This document shows positions 29,862 to 39,663 of a stretch of DNA of 41,307 nucleotides, piece by piece. Under the pieces are notes generated by a model. The model made no database searches, was not told the origin of the DNA, and saw only the letters and a list, made by a program, of their open reading frames with translations. Source of the DNA: Actinomycetota bacterium (GTDB lineage: Bacteria > Actinomycetota > Coriobacteriia > Anaerosomatales > UBA3086); contig JAQIBK010000043.1 of assembly GCA_027859125.1 (NCBI GenBank), forward strand, positions 1 through 41,307, in the 5' to 3' direction. Position 1 is the stretch's first letter. Every line of letters begins with the position of its first letter. The position numbers and the translations under genes are program-made.

Positions 29862-31111
29862 AGCTGGATCCCTTCGTCGATATCAAGCCGTATACAGTCC
29901 ACGATCTGGCCTGCTGAGAACTCCCGCTCGCCCTCGGGCAGGACCACGAAGCAGTTGCCCTTGTGCACCGACATGAGAAGCGCAGATGACTGGTTGCCGG
30001 AGAGTGCGACCTCAAGCCCATCTTCTGCGCGTGACACGACCCCGCGCATGAAATAGCGCCTGTCCGGCTTCTTGCGAACGTCATGCGCGAGCCGAGCCCG
30101 GACGATCGGACGATCGAGCTCTGTGTGACCGAGCATGTATCGAATCGCCGGCCTCACGAACATCTCAAAACCCACATATGTGCTGGTCGGATTGCCCGGT
30201 AGCCCAAAGAACGGCGTCTCATCGATCATCCCCATCGTCTGAGGATTGCCAGGACGCATGGTCACCTTGCAGTACATCAGCTCTCCAAGTTCCTGGAGCA
30301 CTGGCTTGACGTAGTCGAAGTCGCCTACCGAGACTCCTCCGGTGGTCACAATGAAATCCGAGTTCGCAGCCGCGTGAGTGAAAGCCTCACGCGTCGCCTG
30401 CATGTCGTCGGGCACGATGTCATAACGCACCGGAATGCCTCCGGCAGCGATCACCTGCGCGGCCACCGAATACGAGTTGGAGTTCCGTATCTTGCCGGGA
30501 CCTGGGACCTGGTCGACCTCGACCAACTCGCTTCCCGTGGACAGCACCGCCACTCTGGGACGACGATACACCGACACCTTCGCGTGCCCCGTGGACGCAA
30601 GCAACCCGAGTCCTGCGGGGCCGATTGACTCACCGCGGTTCAACACGACGTCGCCGGCGCGAACCTCCTCGCCACGGCGCCTCACATTCTCGCCCTCGGC
30701 AACAGCGCGGCTAAGAGCAACAAGTGAATCGATCGCACCATCACCCTCGATCACCGAGGAATACTCGACCATCACGACCGCGTCAGCTCCCAGTGGCATG
30801 GGAGCTCCTGTCATGATGCGCGACGCCTCGCCAGGGCCGACCTCCAGTTCGGGGTAGTCCCCAGCCGCGATGTGCTCGATGATCCGCACCCGAGCCGGCG
30901 TCTGTTCACTCGCCCCGTTCAGATCAGCTGCACGCACAGCAAACCCGTCCATGGCGGAATTGTCGAATGGCGCCACATCGATATCGGATGCCATGTCCTG
31001 TGCAAGTACACGGCCCAAGGAGTCGAGTAGGTCCACCCGCTCGACGTCCATCACTTTCACATGTTGAAGTAGCAGCTCACGCGCCTGCTCAACAGTCATG
31101 GTAGAACTCAT
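29858..31111 (-). CDS. moeA: molybdopterin molybdotransferase
   Basis: VAPFDNSAMDGFAVRAADL, IMTGAPMPLGADAVVMVE, VLSTGSELVEVDQVPGPGKIRNSN, TTGGVSVGDFDYVK, GLPGNPTSTYVGFE. Start at 31111 overlaps upstream stop (ATGA). Confidence 0.94.
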   Translation of the reverse strand: MSSTMTVEQARELLLQHVKVMDVERVDLLDSLGRVLAQDMASDIDVAPFDNSAMDGFAVRAADLNGASEQTPARVRIIEHIAAGDYPELEVGPGEASRIMTGAPMPLGADAVVMVEYSSVIEGDGAIDSLVALSRAVAEGENVRRRGEEVRAGDVVLNRGESIGPAGLGLLASTGHAKVSVYRRPRVAVLSTGSELVEVDQVPGPGKIRNSNSYSVAAQVIAAGGIPVRYDIVPDDMQATREAFTHAAANSDFIVTTGGVSVGDFDYVKPVLQELGELMYCKVTMRPGNPQTMGMIDETPFFGLPGNPTSTYVGFEMFVRPAIRYMLGHTELDRPIVRARLAHDVRKKPDRRYFMRGVVSRAEDGLEVALSGNQSSALLMSVHKGNCFVVLPEGEREFSAGQIVDCIRLDIDEGIQL

Positions 31112-32508
31112 ACCGAACCTCCTTCCCTGATACGCCATGCGTTCGTGTAGATCACTAGTTTGCCGCCTCTCGCATAGCCGATCAGAGTGACTCCGAGCTC
31201 GCTCGCCACCTCTGCCGCAAGATCAGTGACTGCCGTGCGTGACACTACTATCGGCACACCGGCGCGCATCGCCTTGACCGCCATTTCCGAGGAGATCCGT
31301 CCACTTGTCAGCAACACGGCGTGATCGAGGGTAGCTCCATCGCGCCACGCTGCCCCAAGCACCTTGTCGAGCGCGTTGTGCCTGCCGACATCCTCACGCA
31401 TGAAGGCGATAGTTCCGCCCATACCGATCGCACACGCGTGCATACCGCCCGTCTCACGGTAACGCTCTGCGCCTCTGGCCATCTGGCCCATCATGTCGTA
31501 CACGCTCTCCGCAGTGATGGACAGGCCCGATTCAACCGGATCCACGCCGGTCAGATGACCTGCGGATGTGAACGTGACACCTCGGCCGCAGCCGCTGGTC
31601 ACGTAGCGCTTGCGCCCTCGCATACTGACGGGCGTCTCCTCGTCCGAAGTCACGAAGACCATGCCCCGACGGGCGTCCACCTCGATGCAGCCGAGCCGAT
31701 CGCGGTCAGTCAGGAATCCCTCAACGTGCAGGAACCCCACGGCCATGTCCTCCAAGTCACTCGGCGTTGCCTGAGCATTCACCATCTCGACTCCATTGAG
31801 ATAGACGGTGATGGGCTTCTCCGAAGGCATTCCTCGGACACGGCGTGTGCCGACCTCGACCACATGCATCCGAACCGTAGTCTCGGACTCCGTTTCCCCG
31901 GAGGTGGTGCGATCCAGATCGTGAGGCGTGTTGATGTTGATCAGGCTCTTGAGATCCGGGTCCACCAACCGCAGCTCATCGGAGGAGACCTCGGTGACCT
32001 TCAGGCGAGCGAATGGCGCCACGGGGCGGCGCTCTCCCGCATCGAGCGTCTCACGAGCCACCGAAAGCACCGTCTTCACGCGATACAGGGCCAGTAACGG
32101 TTCAAGCCCCTTGCCGTCATTGGGTACGACCACATCGGCACCATCTCTGCGTTTCCAGAGCTCGAGCACGACCGCAGAAGTCACCCAAGGCATGTCGGCA
32201 GCCACGACCAACAGCCATTCATCTCTGGCTTGGGCGAGTCCAGTGACAATGCCGCCCAACGGTCCCAGATGATCCACCTCGTCCGTGACTATGAGCACCC
32301 CTTCAGGAAGCCCTGCCTCCGCTGCAGCCTGGGGCCTGGTAGTAACGACCATCACGTTGCGACAGATCTCGCCCATTGCCGACACAACGCGAGACACCAT
32401 CGGGATGCCCTCGATCTCAAGCAGGGTCTTGTCGACGCCCATTCGTTGGGATCGACCGCCCGCCAGCACCGCCGCAGTGATCGGAAGCTTCTCGGTCTCC
32501 TCAGTCAC
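31108..32508 (-). CDS. MobA-FdhD fusion: molybdenum cofactor guanylyltransferase domain plus formate dehydrogenase accessory sulfurtransferase domain
   Basis: N-terminal AAVLAGGRSQRMGVDKTLLEIEGIPMV (MobA); C-terminal SEKPITVYLNGVEMVNAQATPSDLEDMAVGFLHVEGFL and RVGRHNALDKVLG-like EDVGRHNALDKVLGAAW (FdhD), continuous in one frame. GTG start at 32508 overlaps upstream CDS. Confidence 0.9.
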   Translation of the reverse strand: MTEETEKLPITAAVLAGGRSQRMGVDKTLLEIEGIPMVSRVVSAMGEICRNVMVVTTRPQAAAEAGLPEGVLIVTDEVDHLGPLGGIVTGLAQARDEWLLVVAADMPWVTSAVVLELWKRRDGADVVVPNDGKGLEPLLALYRVKTVLSVARETLDAGERRPVAPFARLKVTEVSSDELRLVDPDLKSLININTPHDLDRTTSGETESETTVRMHVVEVGTRRVRGMPSEKPITVYLNGVEMVNAQATPSDLEDMAVGFLHVEGFLTDRDRLGCIEVDARRGMVFVTSDEETPVSMRGRKRYVTSGCGRGVTFTSAGHLTGVDPVESGLSITAESVYDMMGQMARGAERYRETGGMHACAIGMGGTIAFMREDVGRHNALDKVLGAAWRDGATLDHAVLLTSGRISSEMAVKAMRAGVPIVVSRTAVTDLAAEVASELGVTLIGYARGGKLVIYTNAWRIREGGSV

Positions 32509-33607
32509 TTCCCTCGCCCTCCTCCTTCGCGACTCTGACTGCGGTTGCCTTGAATGCGAAGCTGACCTGATCTCCCACTGAGACTTCGAGGTCTCGCACC
32601 GCCGCATCAGATATCGATGCGGCAAGACTCAAACCGTCAACGGCTCCAACCAATGTCCAACTCACACCGCTGCGCCGCAGCGAGGTCACTGTGACATCCA
32701 GTCTGTTGCGAGCTGAAGCCGTTCCCTCAGGCGGCTGCTTCCACACGGTCACGTCTTCCGGCCTCACAGCCAACCGAACACGCTCCCTCGCCGCGATTTC
32801 ACCGGAAGCATAGACCATGGTGCCTCCGACCCGAATGACCATCAGTCCGGCGGAGATCGACTCGACGACCCCGAACAGCGGTGCCTCGACTCCCAGGAAC
32901 GACGCCGTCCATACATCCTGGGGCACGCCGATCACCTCATCGGAGAACCCTTCCGCAACGATGCTCCCGTCCCGCATGATCGCAATGCGGTCGGCCAGCA
33001 CGAGAGCCTCATCGTGATCGTGGGTCACGTATACGGTTGTGATGCCTCTGGAACGGAGTATCTCCGAGAACTCCAACTGCATGCGCCGCTTGAGCATCAG
33101 ATCGAGCGATGACAGCGGCTCATCGAGCATGAGCAGCCGAGGTTCAAGCACCAGAGCGCGAGCCAATGCGACTCGTTGAGCCTCTCCGCCCGAAAGCGCG
33201 CCCGCTGACCGCTTCTCGAATCCGGAAAGACCCACGACCTCGAGTATCTCCGAAACCCTGCGAGCGGTCTCCCGGCGATCCACTCGGCGCAACTTGAGTC
33301 CGTAGGCTACGTTCTCCTCAACGGTGGCCTTGATCAGATACGGCCGCTGAAAGACTGCCGCCGTGAGTCTGCGCGATTCAGAATCGCGAGGTTTGCGACA
33401 TACGCCATCAACGCGCACCTCGCCTGTGTCCGGCGCCTCAAGCAGCCCGGCAATCTCAAGGAGCGTCGACTTCCCGGCACCGCTGGGGCCGAGCAGCGCG
33501 AGCGTAGATCCCGCGGGAACGCGCAGGTACGGGACCGACAGCCTGAAGCCGGCCTTGAACGCGCGCTCCACGCCCATCAGTTCGAGCTCGACTGGCGAGT
33601 CGCTCAT
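32501..33607 (-). CDS. tupC: tungstate/molybdate-type ABC transporter ATP-binding protein with TOBE-like C-terminus
   Basis: GPSGAGKSTLLEIAGLL, LSGGEAQRVALARALVLEPRLLMLDEPLSSLD; adjacent to TupB/TupA-like genes. Confidence 0.84.
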   Translation of the reverse strand: MSDSPVELELMGVERAFKAGFRLSVPYLRVPAGSTLALLGPSGAGKSTLLEIAGLLEAPDTGEVRVDGVCRKPRDSESRRLTAAVFQRPYLIKATVEENVAYGLKLRRVDRRETARRVSEILEVVGLSGFEKRSAGALSGGEAQRVALARALVLEPRLLMLDEPLSSLDLMLKRRMQLEFSEILRSRGITTVYVTHDHDEALVLADRIAIMRDGSIVAEGFSDEVIGVPQDVWTASFLGVEAPLFGVVESISAGLMVIRVGGTMVYASGEIAARERVRLAVRPEDVTVWKQPPEGTASARNRLDVTVTSLRRSGVSWTLVGAVDGLSLAASISDAAVRDLEVSVGDQVSFAFKATAVRVAKEEGEGSD

Positions 33608-34320
33608 CGGTGGCCCTCGTATCGCTCGGCCGACGTCTGACCGATCACCAGCACCGCGTTCACGATCGCGATCATCCCCAGCAACATCATGGCGAGAGAA
33701 AGCGCCTGACCATATCGGCCCATCCGCGTGAACTGCACGATCGCCGTGGTCATCACACGGGTGTCGCCGGCGATGTTTCCGCCGACCATCTGCACTGCCC
33801 CCACCTCGGAAATGATGGCACCGAACCCGGCTGCAACTGCTGCAGCCACGCCCACCCTGGCCTCTTTCAACACGAGCAGAACCTCATGGAAGCGACTAGC
33901 GCCCAGCGCCCGCGCCTGAAGTCGAAGCTGCCGAGGAACCGCAGCCACTGATGCCGCCGTGAAGGCCACGACCAACGGCAGTGCGATGAGAACCTGCGCG
34001 ACCACCATGGCATCACGCGTGTACAGCATGCTGAGTTCGCCGAACGGCCCACGTCGGGAGAGTCCCATCGCAACGATCAATCCAACAGCGACCGGGGGAA
34101 GCCCCATGCCCGTGTTCGCAACGAGCAATCCGATCCTTCGTCCCGCGAATCGCCGTATTCCCCGCCAGACACCGAGAGGAACACCGACTCCCAGTGCGAT
34201 GAGCGCAGCGGTGCCTGAGACGGCCATCGAGACTCTGATGATCACCCAGACATCCACCGCGCCCGAAGCTAGGAGCTCGATACCTTCGGTCAGGGCATCT
34301 GTGTAGATGCTCCAGCCCAC
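33604..34320 (-). CDS. tupB: tungstate-type ABC transporter permease
   Basis: Polytopic; RLQARALGASRFHEVLLVLKEARVGVAAAVAAGFGAIISEVGAVQMVGGNIAGDTRVMTTAIV is characteristic of TupB-like permeases. Confidence 0.87.
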   Translation of the reverse strand: MGWSIYTDALTEGIELLASGAVDVWVIIRVSMAVSGTAALIALGVGVPLGVWRGIRRFAGRRIGLLVANTGMGLPPVAVGLIVAMGLSRRGPFGELSMLYTRDAMVVAQVLIALPLVVAFTAASVAAVPRQLRLQARALGASRFHEVLLVLKEARVGVAAAVAAGFGAIISEVGAVQMVGGNIAGDTRVMTTAIVQFTRMGRYGQALSLAMMLLGMIAIVNAVLVIGQTSAERYEGHR

Positions 34321-34332
34321 TCTGCCTCCCGA

Positions 34333-35220
34333 CTACTTGGCGTTGGGGACGAAAAGGGGTTCACCGAATGTGTCGACTCCGTAGTCAACGATCACGGCTT
34401 GGCCCTCAGCGCTTGTGATCCAGTCAGAGAAAGCCTGTGCGCCTTCCATGTTGGTCGCATCGGTGACCACGATCACGCCGTACTGGTTGAAAAGGTCATC
34501 GGAACCCTCATAGACGACTCCTATGTCCAGCGCATCAAGCAGGTTGAGGAAGGTCGCGCGATCCGTGAGGGTGTAGCCTTGCTTCTCGGACGCGATCTTG
34601 AGCGTGTCGCCCATTCCCTGCCCGGTCGCCAGGTACCAATCCCCTTCGGGAGTCTCCACGCCAGCGGTCGCCCACAGAAAGAGCTCCTTCTTGTTCGTGC
34701 CGGAGTCATCTCCCCGCGAGTAGAACGTGCCACCGTTGTCCATTATCGCTTTCAGAGCTTCGGCAGCCGTGGCGGCGCTACCGGCTTCAGCTGAGTCGCC
34801 ATCAGGACCCACGACGACGAAATCGTTGTACATGACATCCTTGCGTTCAATGCCGAACCCATCTGCGACGAACTCCCCCTCTGAGGATTTTGCGTGCACA
34901 AGAAGCACGTCCGCATCCTTGTTCTCACCCATCGTCAGCGCTTCGCCAGTGCCTACCGCAACGACCTTTGCTATGTACTCTGGATAGGCCTCGTGGAATG
35001 CCGGGATAAGCACATCGAACAACCCGGAATCCTGTGTCGAGGTAGTCGAAGCTAGTATGATCTCCGTCTGCTCGACTTCCGGTGATTCGATCTCAGGTGC
35101 TTCGGAACCCACATCTGCCTCCATCGTTGCATCGGAGCAGCCCAAAAGCACGACTGCCATCAGTACGACGAGGAGAAGAATCGAGAGTTTCGACACCAAC
35201 GTGAAACGTACTCTGCCCAT
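34333..35220 (-). CDS. tupA: tungstate-binding substrate-binding lipoprotein
   Basis: Lipobox LMAVVLLGCSD; ILASTTSTQDSGLFDVLIPAFHEAYPEYIAKVVAVGTGEALTMGENKDADVLLVHA matches the TupA pattern. Start at 35220 has GAAGGGGA upstream. Confidence 0.88.
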   Translation of the reverse strand: MGRVRFTLVSKLSILLLVVLMAVVLLGCSDATMEADVGSEAPEIESPEVEQTEIILASTTSTQDSGLFDVLIPAFHEAYPEYIAKVVAVGTGEALTMGENKDADVLLVHAKSSEGEFVADGFGIERKDVMYNDFVVVGPDGDSAEAGSAATAAEALKAIMDNGGTFYSRGDDSGTNKKELFLWATAGVETPEGDWYLATGQGMGDTLKIASEKQGYTLTDRATFLNLLDALDIGVVYEGSDDLFNQYGVIVVTDATNMEGAQAFSDWITSAEGQAVIVDYGVDTFGEPLFVPNAK

Positions 35221-35332
35221 ATTGATCCCCTTCCAGAACGGGAGATCGCACAGTTTCCCATGCGACCCTGTCGGTCCGGCCACCTTGGCCTGGCAGTGTA
35301 CGGCTACAGGTGAATCGGACTAGGAGTTATTG

Positions 35333-35353
35333 CGTGTTCAATCGTAGAACACG
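35333..35353. promoter_or_regulatory. inverted repeat upstream of tupA, candidate operator
   Basis: CGTGTTC-aatcgta-GAACACG: perfect 7-bp arms, about 113 nt upstream of the tupA ATG. Confidence 0.4.
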
Positions 35354-35591
35354 ACGGTCAAACGATAGCACGACGGAACCAACCGCGCATTATTCACCGA
35401 TTTCCATTAACACCGTGTCGCATAACGGGCCTTCACGGATTATTGTGCAGGTTTTCACATGATGATACAGGCAGGAAACATGTTTGGCGTGTGCGTCCAA
35501 CAGGCATAAACTGGACATAATATACGCGTGCGACGCGTGTGCTTGCGCAAGGCCTGGAGTTCTTTGCGCGCGCTCACTCACAAAGTCGCGC

Positions 35592-35612
35592 ATTCGAATC
35601 GCTGATTCGAAT
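35592..35612. promoter_or_regulatory. inverted repeat upstream of fdnG, candidate operator or leader hairpin
   Basis: ATTCGAATC-gct-GATTCGAAT: perfect 9-bp arms, about 113 nt upstream of the fdnG ATG. Confidence 0.45.
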
Positions 35613-35724
35613 TTCTGCATCGGGTATCACCCGAGGCAAGGAGGCGAGAAGCGCACTTGGCACCTGATGCCGGCTGATTGAACCAAACAGTCGTAAGGGT
35701 CATCGGTCCAAGAAAGGGGGAAAT

Positions 35725-38700
35725 ATGAATATCACTAGGCGTGGCTTCTTCAAGCTATCCGGGGCAGCTTTCGCTGCTGGAGTCCTATCCGATTTCGTCG
35801 GACAGAGCACGGCCCTCGCAGCGGAAACACCATTGGAATGGCGTCTGTCCGACGTCATGGAGACACCGAGCATCTGTTGTTACTGCTCGGTCGGATGCGG
35901 AAGCATCCTGTCCGTCAAAGACGGTGAACTGGTCAACCTCGAGGGAGATCCCGATCATCCCATCAACAGAGGTTCTCTTTGCTCAAAGGGTTCGGCTCAG
36001 TTCAACGTCAGGAACGTGTACGACCCCGAGTCCGGGGACCTAATACTCAACCCGTACCGCCAGACAACGGTCAAGTATCGTGCCGCTGGTTCAAGTGAAT
36101 GGGAAGAGAAGGACTGGGACTGGGCGATCATGGAGATCGCCAAGCGCGTAAAGAAGACTCGAGACGAATCTTTTGAGACCACTGACGCCAACGGTGTCAC
36201 CGTAAACAGAACCGAGGCGATCGGCTTTCTGGGTGGCGCTGCCCTCGATGACGAGGAATGCTACGTTATCCAGAAGTTGGCAAGGGCACTTGGCGTCACA
36301 TTCATCGAGCATCAGGCTCGTATTTGACACAGCTCAACTGTTGCCGGTCTTGGCAACACATTTGGGCGAGGCGCCATGACGAATCACTGGATCGACATCC
36401 GTAACTCCGATGTCATCATGGCAATCGGCGGCAACAACGCCGAGAATCACCCCATCTCAATGAAGTGGGTCACAGAGGCTCGCAAGAACGGCGCGAAGTA
36501 TATCGTCGTCGACCCCCGCTTCACCCGAAGCGCTGCTGTCGCAGATCTCTATGGTCCGATCCGTTCAGGCTCGGACATCGCCTTCTTCGGCGGTCTCTAC
36601 AAGTACATCTTCGACAACAAGCTCTACCACGAGGCTTACGTCAAGAACTACACCACGGCCTCGTGGCTCGTGAACCCCGACTACGATTTCGAGGACGGGC
36701 TCTTCTCGGGCTACGACGAAGCCAGCCGCAAGTACAGCAAGGACACTTGGCAGTATCAGACCGACGGTGAGACTCCGTGGGACACCGAGGGCGCGTTCGC
36801 GTGGGTCAATGCACCTGGGACACCGGCCTTCACGACGCCGGTCGCCAAGACGCCCATGAAGGATATGACGCTGTCAGATCCGAATTGCGTCTTCCAGCTC
36901 ATGATGAAGCACTACGAGCGCTACACGCCCGAGGTCGCCTCTGCAGTCTCCGGAATGCCGCTCGAGCGTATGCTTGAGATCTGGGACCTCTTTGCTTCCA
37001 CAGGCCAGCCGGGCAAGGCAGGCACCATCCTGTATGCAATGGGCATGACCCAGCACACCTATGGCTCGCAGAACGTGCGCGCCATGGCCGTCACACAGCT
37101 TCTTCTTGGCAACATGGGTATGCCTGGCGGTGGCGTCAACGCGCTTCGCGGCGAGTCCAACGTTCAGGGCTCCACGGACATGGCGATGTTGTTCCATATC
37201 ATCCCCGCGTACATGGCCACACCGAACGCAACCGTTCATGAGAACCTCCGTGGCTACCTCGAGAAGGAGACTCCTTCGGGTGGGTACTGGACCAACAAGC
37301 CGAAGTTCTTCATCTCGTTGCTCAAGGAGATGTACGGAGACTATGCGACTGAGGCGAACGACTATGCGTACGCCATGATGCCCAAGCTCAACGGCAAGAA
37401 TCACAGCCACATCGCGATGTTCGAGGCGATGAATGAGGGAGTCATCAAGGGCTTGTTCCTCTGGGGACAGAACCCGGCAGTCGGCGGTCCCAACTGCTCC
37501 ATGGAGCGCAAAGCCATGGAGCAGCTGGACTGGATGGTCTCTGTCGACCTGTGGGAGACCGAAACAGCCGCATTCTGGAAGGCCCCCACTATCGATCCCG
37601 CAACGGTCAACACCGAGATCTTTATGCTTCCGGCTGCTTGCCACTACGAGAAGCAGGGATCGGTCGCCAACTCCGGACGCTGGATCCAGTGGCGATGGAA
37701 GGCAGTCGATCCTCCTGGCGAAGCCAAGGACGACGCGGAGATCTGCACTGAGATCACACTCGCACTGAAGGCTCTCTACGAAGCCGAAGGTGGCGCAGTT
37801 CCAGAGGCCATCACCAAGCTCACGTGGGACTACGTGGACGAGAACGACCACGTCGATATCTCCAAGATCGCACGCGCCGTGAACGGCTACACCGTCGCCG
37901 ACGGCAAGCTCCTGTCGAACTTCACGAAGCTTGCGGCCGATGGATCGACAGCCTGCGGCAACTGGATCTACTCAGGCTATTGGAACAACGAAGACTCAAT
38001 GGAGGCAGTAGACCAGCCGACCGGTGCCCGCGATGACACCGACCCAACCCGCAAGGGACTCGAGGGCGGAATGGGATCCTACCTCGGTTGGTCGTTCGCA
38101 TGGCCGGTCAACAGGCGCATCATCTACAACCGTGCGTCCTGCGATCTCGACGGCAAGCCATGGAACCCGGACAAGCCGCTCTTCGAGTGGACCGGTACTG
38201 AGTGGCTCTCAAATGACGTCCCGGACTTTGGAAACAAGGCCGCCGACGGCACCGAGACCAAGCCACCAAATGCGACCGCTTTCATCATGCTTCCCGAGGG
38301 CGAAGCACGCCTGTACGCGCAGGGTATGGCCGACGGTCCGTTCCCCGAGCACTACGAGCCCTTCGAGAGTCCCACAGACAATGCTCTGTCCAGTCAACAG
38401 AACGACCCGGCCGTCGTGATCTGGGAATCCGCCAGTCTCGGCACAAAAGAGAATTGGCCAATCGTAATGACCACGTATCGTCTGACCGAGCACTGGCAGA
38501 CGGGTCAGATGACCCGCAACCTGCCGTGGCTGGTCGAGATCATGCCCAAGATGTTCGTTGAGCTCTCCATTGAGCTCGCCGATGACAAGGGCATCGTTTC
38601 CGGTGACAACGTGATCATCGAGAACAACCGTGGTGCCATCAAGGCCTACGCGATGGTCACAAACCGCTTCAAGCCATTCCAGATCAACGGCGAGACCGTC

Positions 38701-38853
38701 CACCAAATCGGTACTCCGTGGCACTGGGGCTACACCGGCTCATGCTCAATCGGTGGAATCGCGAACGACCTCACTCCTAATGTTGGCGACGCCAACACGA
38801 TGATTCCGGAGTACAAGGCGTTCTTGGTCGACATCCGGAAGGAGGAGGTGTAG
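35725..38853 (+). CDS. fdnG: formate dehydrogenase catalytic subunit (FdnG/FdoG-type), TAT-exported selenoprotein; TGA at 36325-36327 read as selenocysteine
   Basis: TAT signal ITRRGFFKLSG; CCYCSVGCGS...GSLCSKGS [4Fe-4S] site; in-frame TGA in the context [49 protein letters not shown]; both track ORFs (35725..36327 and 36376..38853) are in the same frame. AAAGGGGGA upstream of ATG. Confidence 0.94.
36339..36358 (+). promoter_or_regulatory. bacterial SECIS-like hairpin
   Basis: TGTTGCC-GGTCTT-GGCAACA: perfect 7-bp stem starting 11 nt after the TGA, apical loop containing GGTCT as in E. coli fdhF/fdnG SECIS loops. Confidence 0.85.
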
Positions 38854-38856
38854 ACA

Positions 38857-39663
38857 ATGGCTGAGATGGCTATCTTCTACGACGCCTCCAAGTGCACCGC
38901 GTGCAAAGGGTGCCAAGTGGCGTGCAAGCAGTGGAAACAACTGCCCTCGCCGCTGACGGCCGACGAGTTCGAATTCACCAAGAGCTACCAGAGTCCGCTA
39001 GAAGTCAGCCCTAACACATGGATCATCATGACCTTCGATGAGGTAGACCAGGAAATCGGCGTCGAGTGGAACTTCATGCGTCGCGCATGCTTCCACTGTT
39101 CGGACGCAGCCTGCGAGCAGGCGTGCCCGGTGGGTGCGATCTCAAAGAAGGACAATGGCGCAGTGGTCATCGATCAGGAGAAGTGCATCGGGTGCCAGTA
39201 CTGCACCAATGCCTGCCCCTTCGATATCCCCAAGTGGGAAGAGGCCGACAACAAGACGTTCAAGTGCTGGCTATGCCAGGACCGTCTTGCCAACGCCCGC
39301 CTTCCGGGTTGCGTCACGACGTGCCCCACGGGCGCCCTCACGTTCGGAGAGCGCACCGAGATGGTCGCAGCGGCCAAGACGGCACTCGACGATGTCAAAG
39401 CCAGAGGCTTTGACAAGGCTGAGCTCTACGGCGTCGACGAGCTCGAGGGCATGCACGTTCTCTTCCTCGCACATCGTGGTCTTGAGGCCCATGGCCTCGT
39501 TCGTGACCCGAAGGTGCCGGATATGATCGAGTTCTGGCAGCTCCTCAAGCCGCTCGGTGGCGTAGCATTCGCCGCCGCTGTCGGCGGTCTGGGTCTGTCA
39601 TACCTGTCAGGCATCGGCTACAAACGTGAAGAGCCGGATGAGCCCGAGGAGGTGGAGAAGTAG
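38857..39663 (+). CDS. fdnH: formate dehydrogenase iron-sulfur (beta) subunit
   Basis: Four ferredoxin-type Cys clusters (CTACKGCQVACKQW, CFHCSDAACEQACPVG, CIGCQYCTNACPFD, CWLCQDRLANARLPGCVTTCPTGAL) and a C-terminal TM helix. Confidence 0.94.
   Translation: MAEMAIFYDASKCTACKGCQVACKQWKQLPSPLTADEFEFTKSYQSPLEVSPNTWIIMTFDEVDQEIGVEWNFMRRACFHCSDAACEQACPVGAISKKDNGAVVIDQEKCIGCQYCTNACPFDIPKWEEADNKTFKCWLCQDRLANARLPGCVTTCPTGALTFGERTEMVAAAKTALDDVKARGFDKAELYGVDELEGMHVLFLAHRGLEAHGLVRDPKVPDMIEFWQLLKPLGGVAFAAAVGGLGLSYLSGIGYKREEPDEPEEVEK

Noticed and set aside
35390-35681. Small ORFs (76 aa minus, 65 aa plus) in the tupA-fdnG intergenic region
   Set aside because: No ribosome-binding context or recognisable motif; overlapping each other on opposite strands in a region better explained as regulatory.
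36325-36375. Frameshift or nonsense mutation making the formate dehydrogenase subunit a pseudogene or two genes
   Set aside because: Both halves are in the same frame, the stop is exactly at the Sec position of the family, and a SECIS-like hairpin follows at the expected distance.
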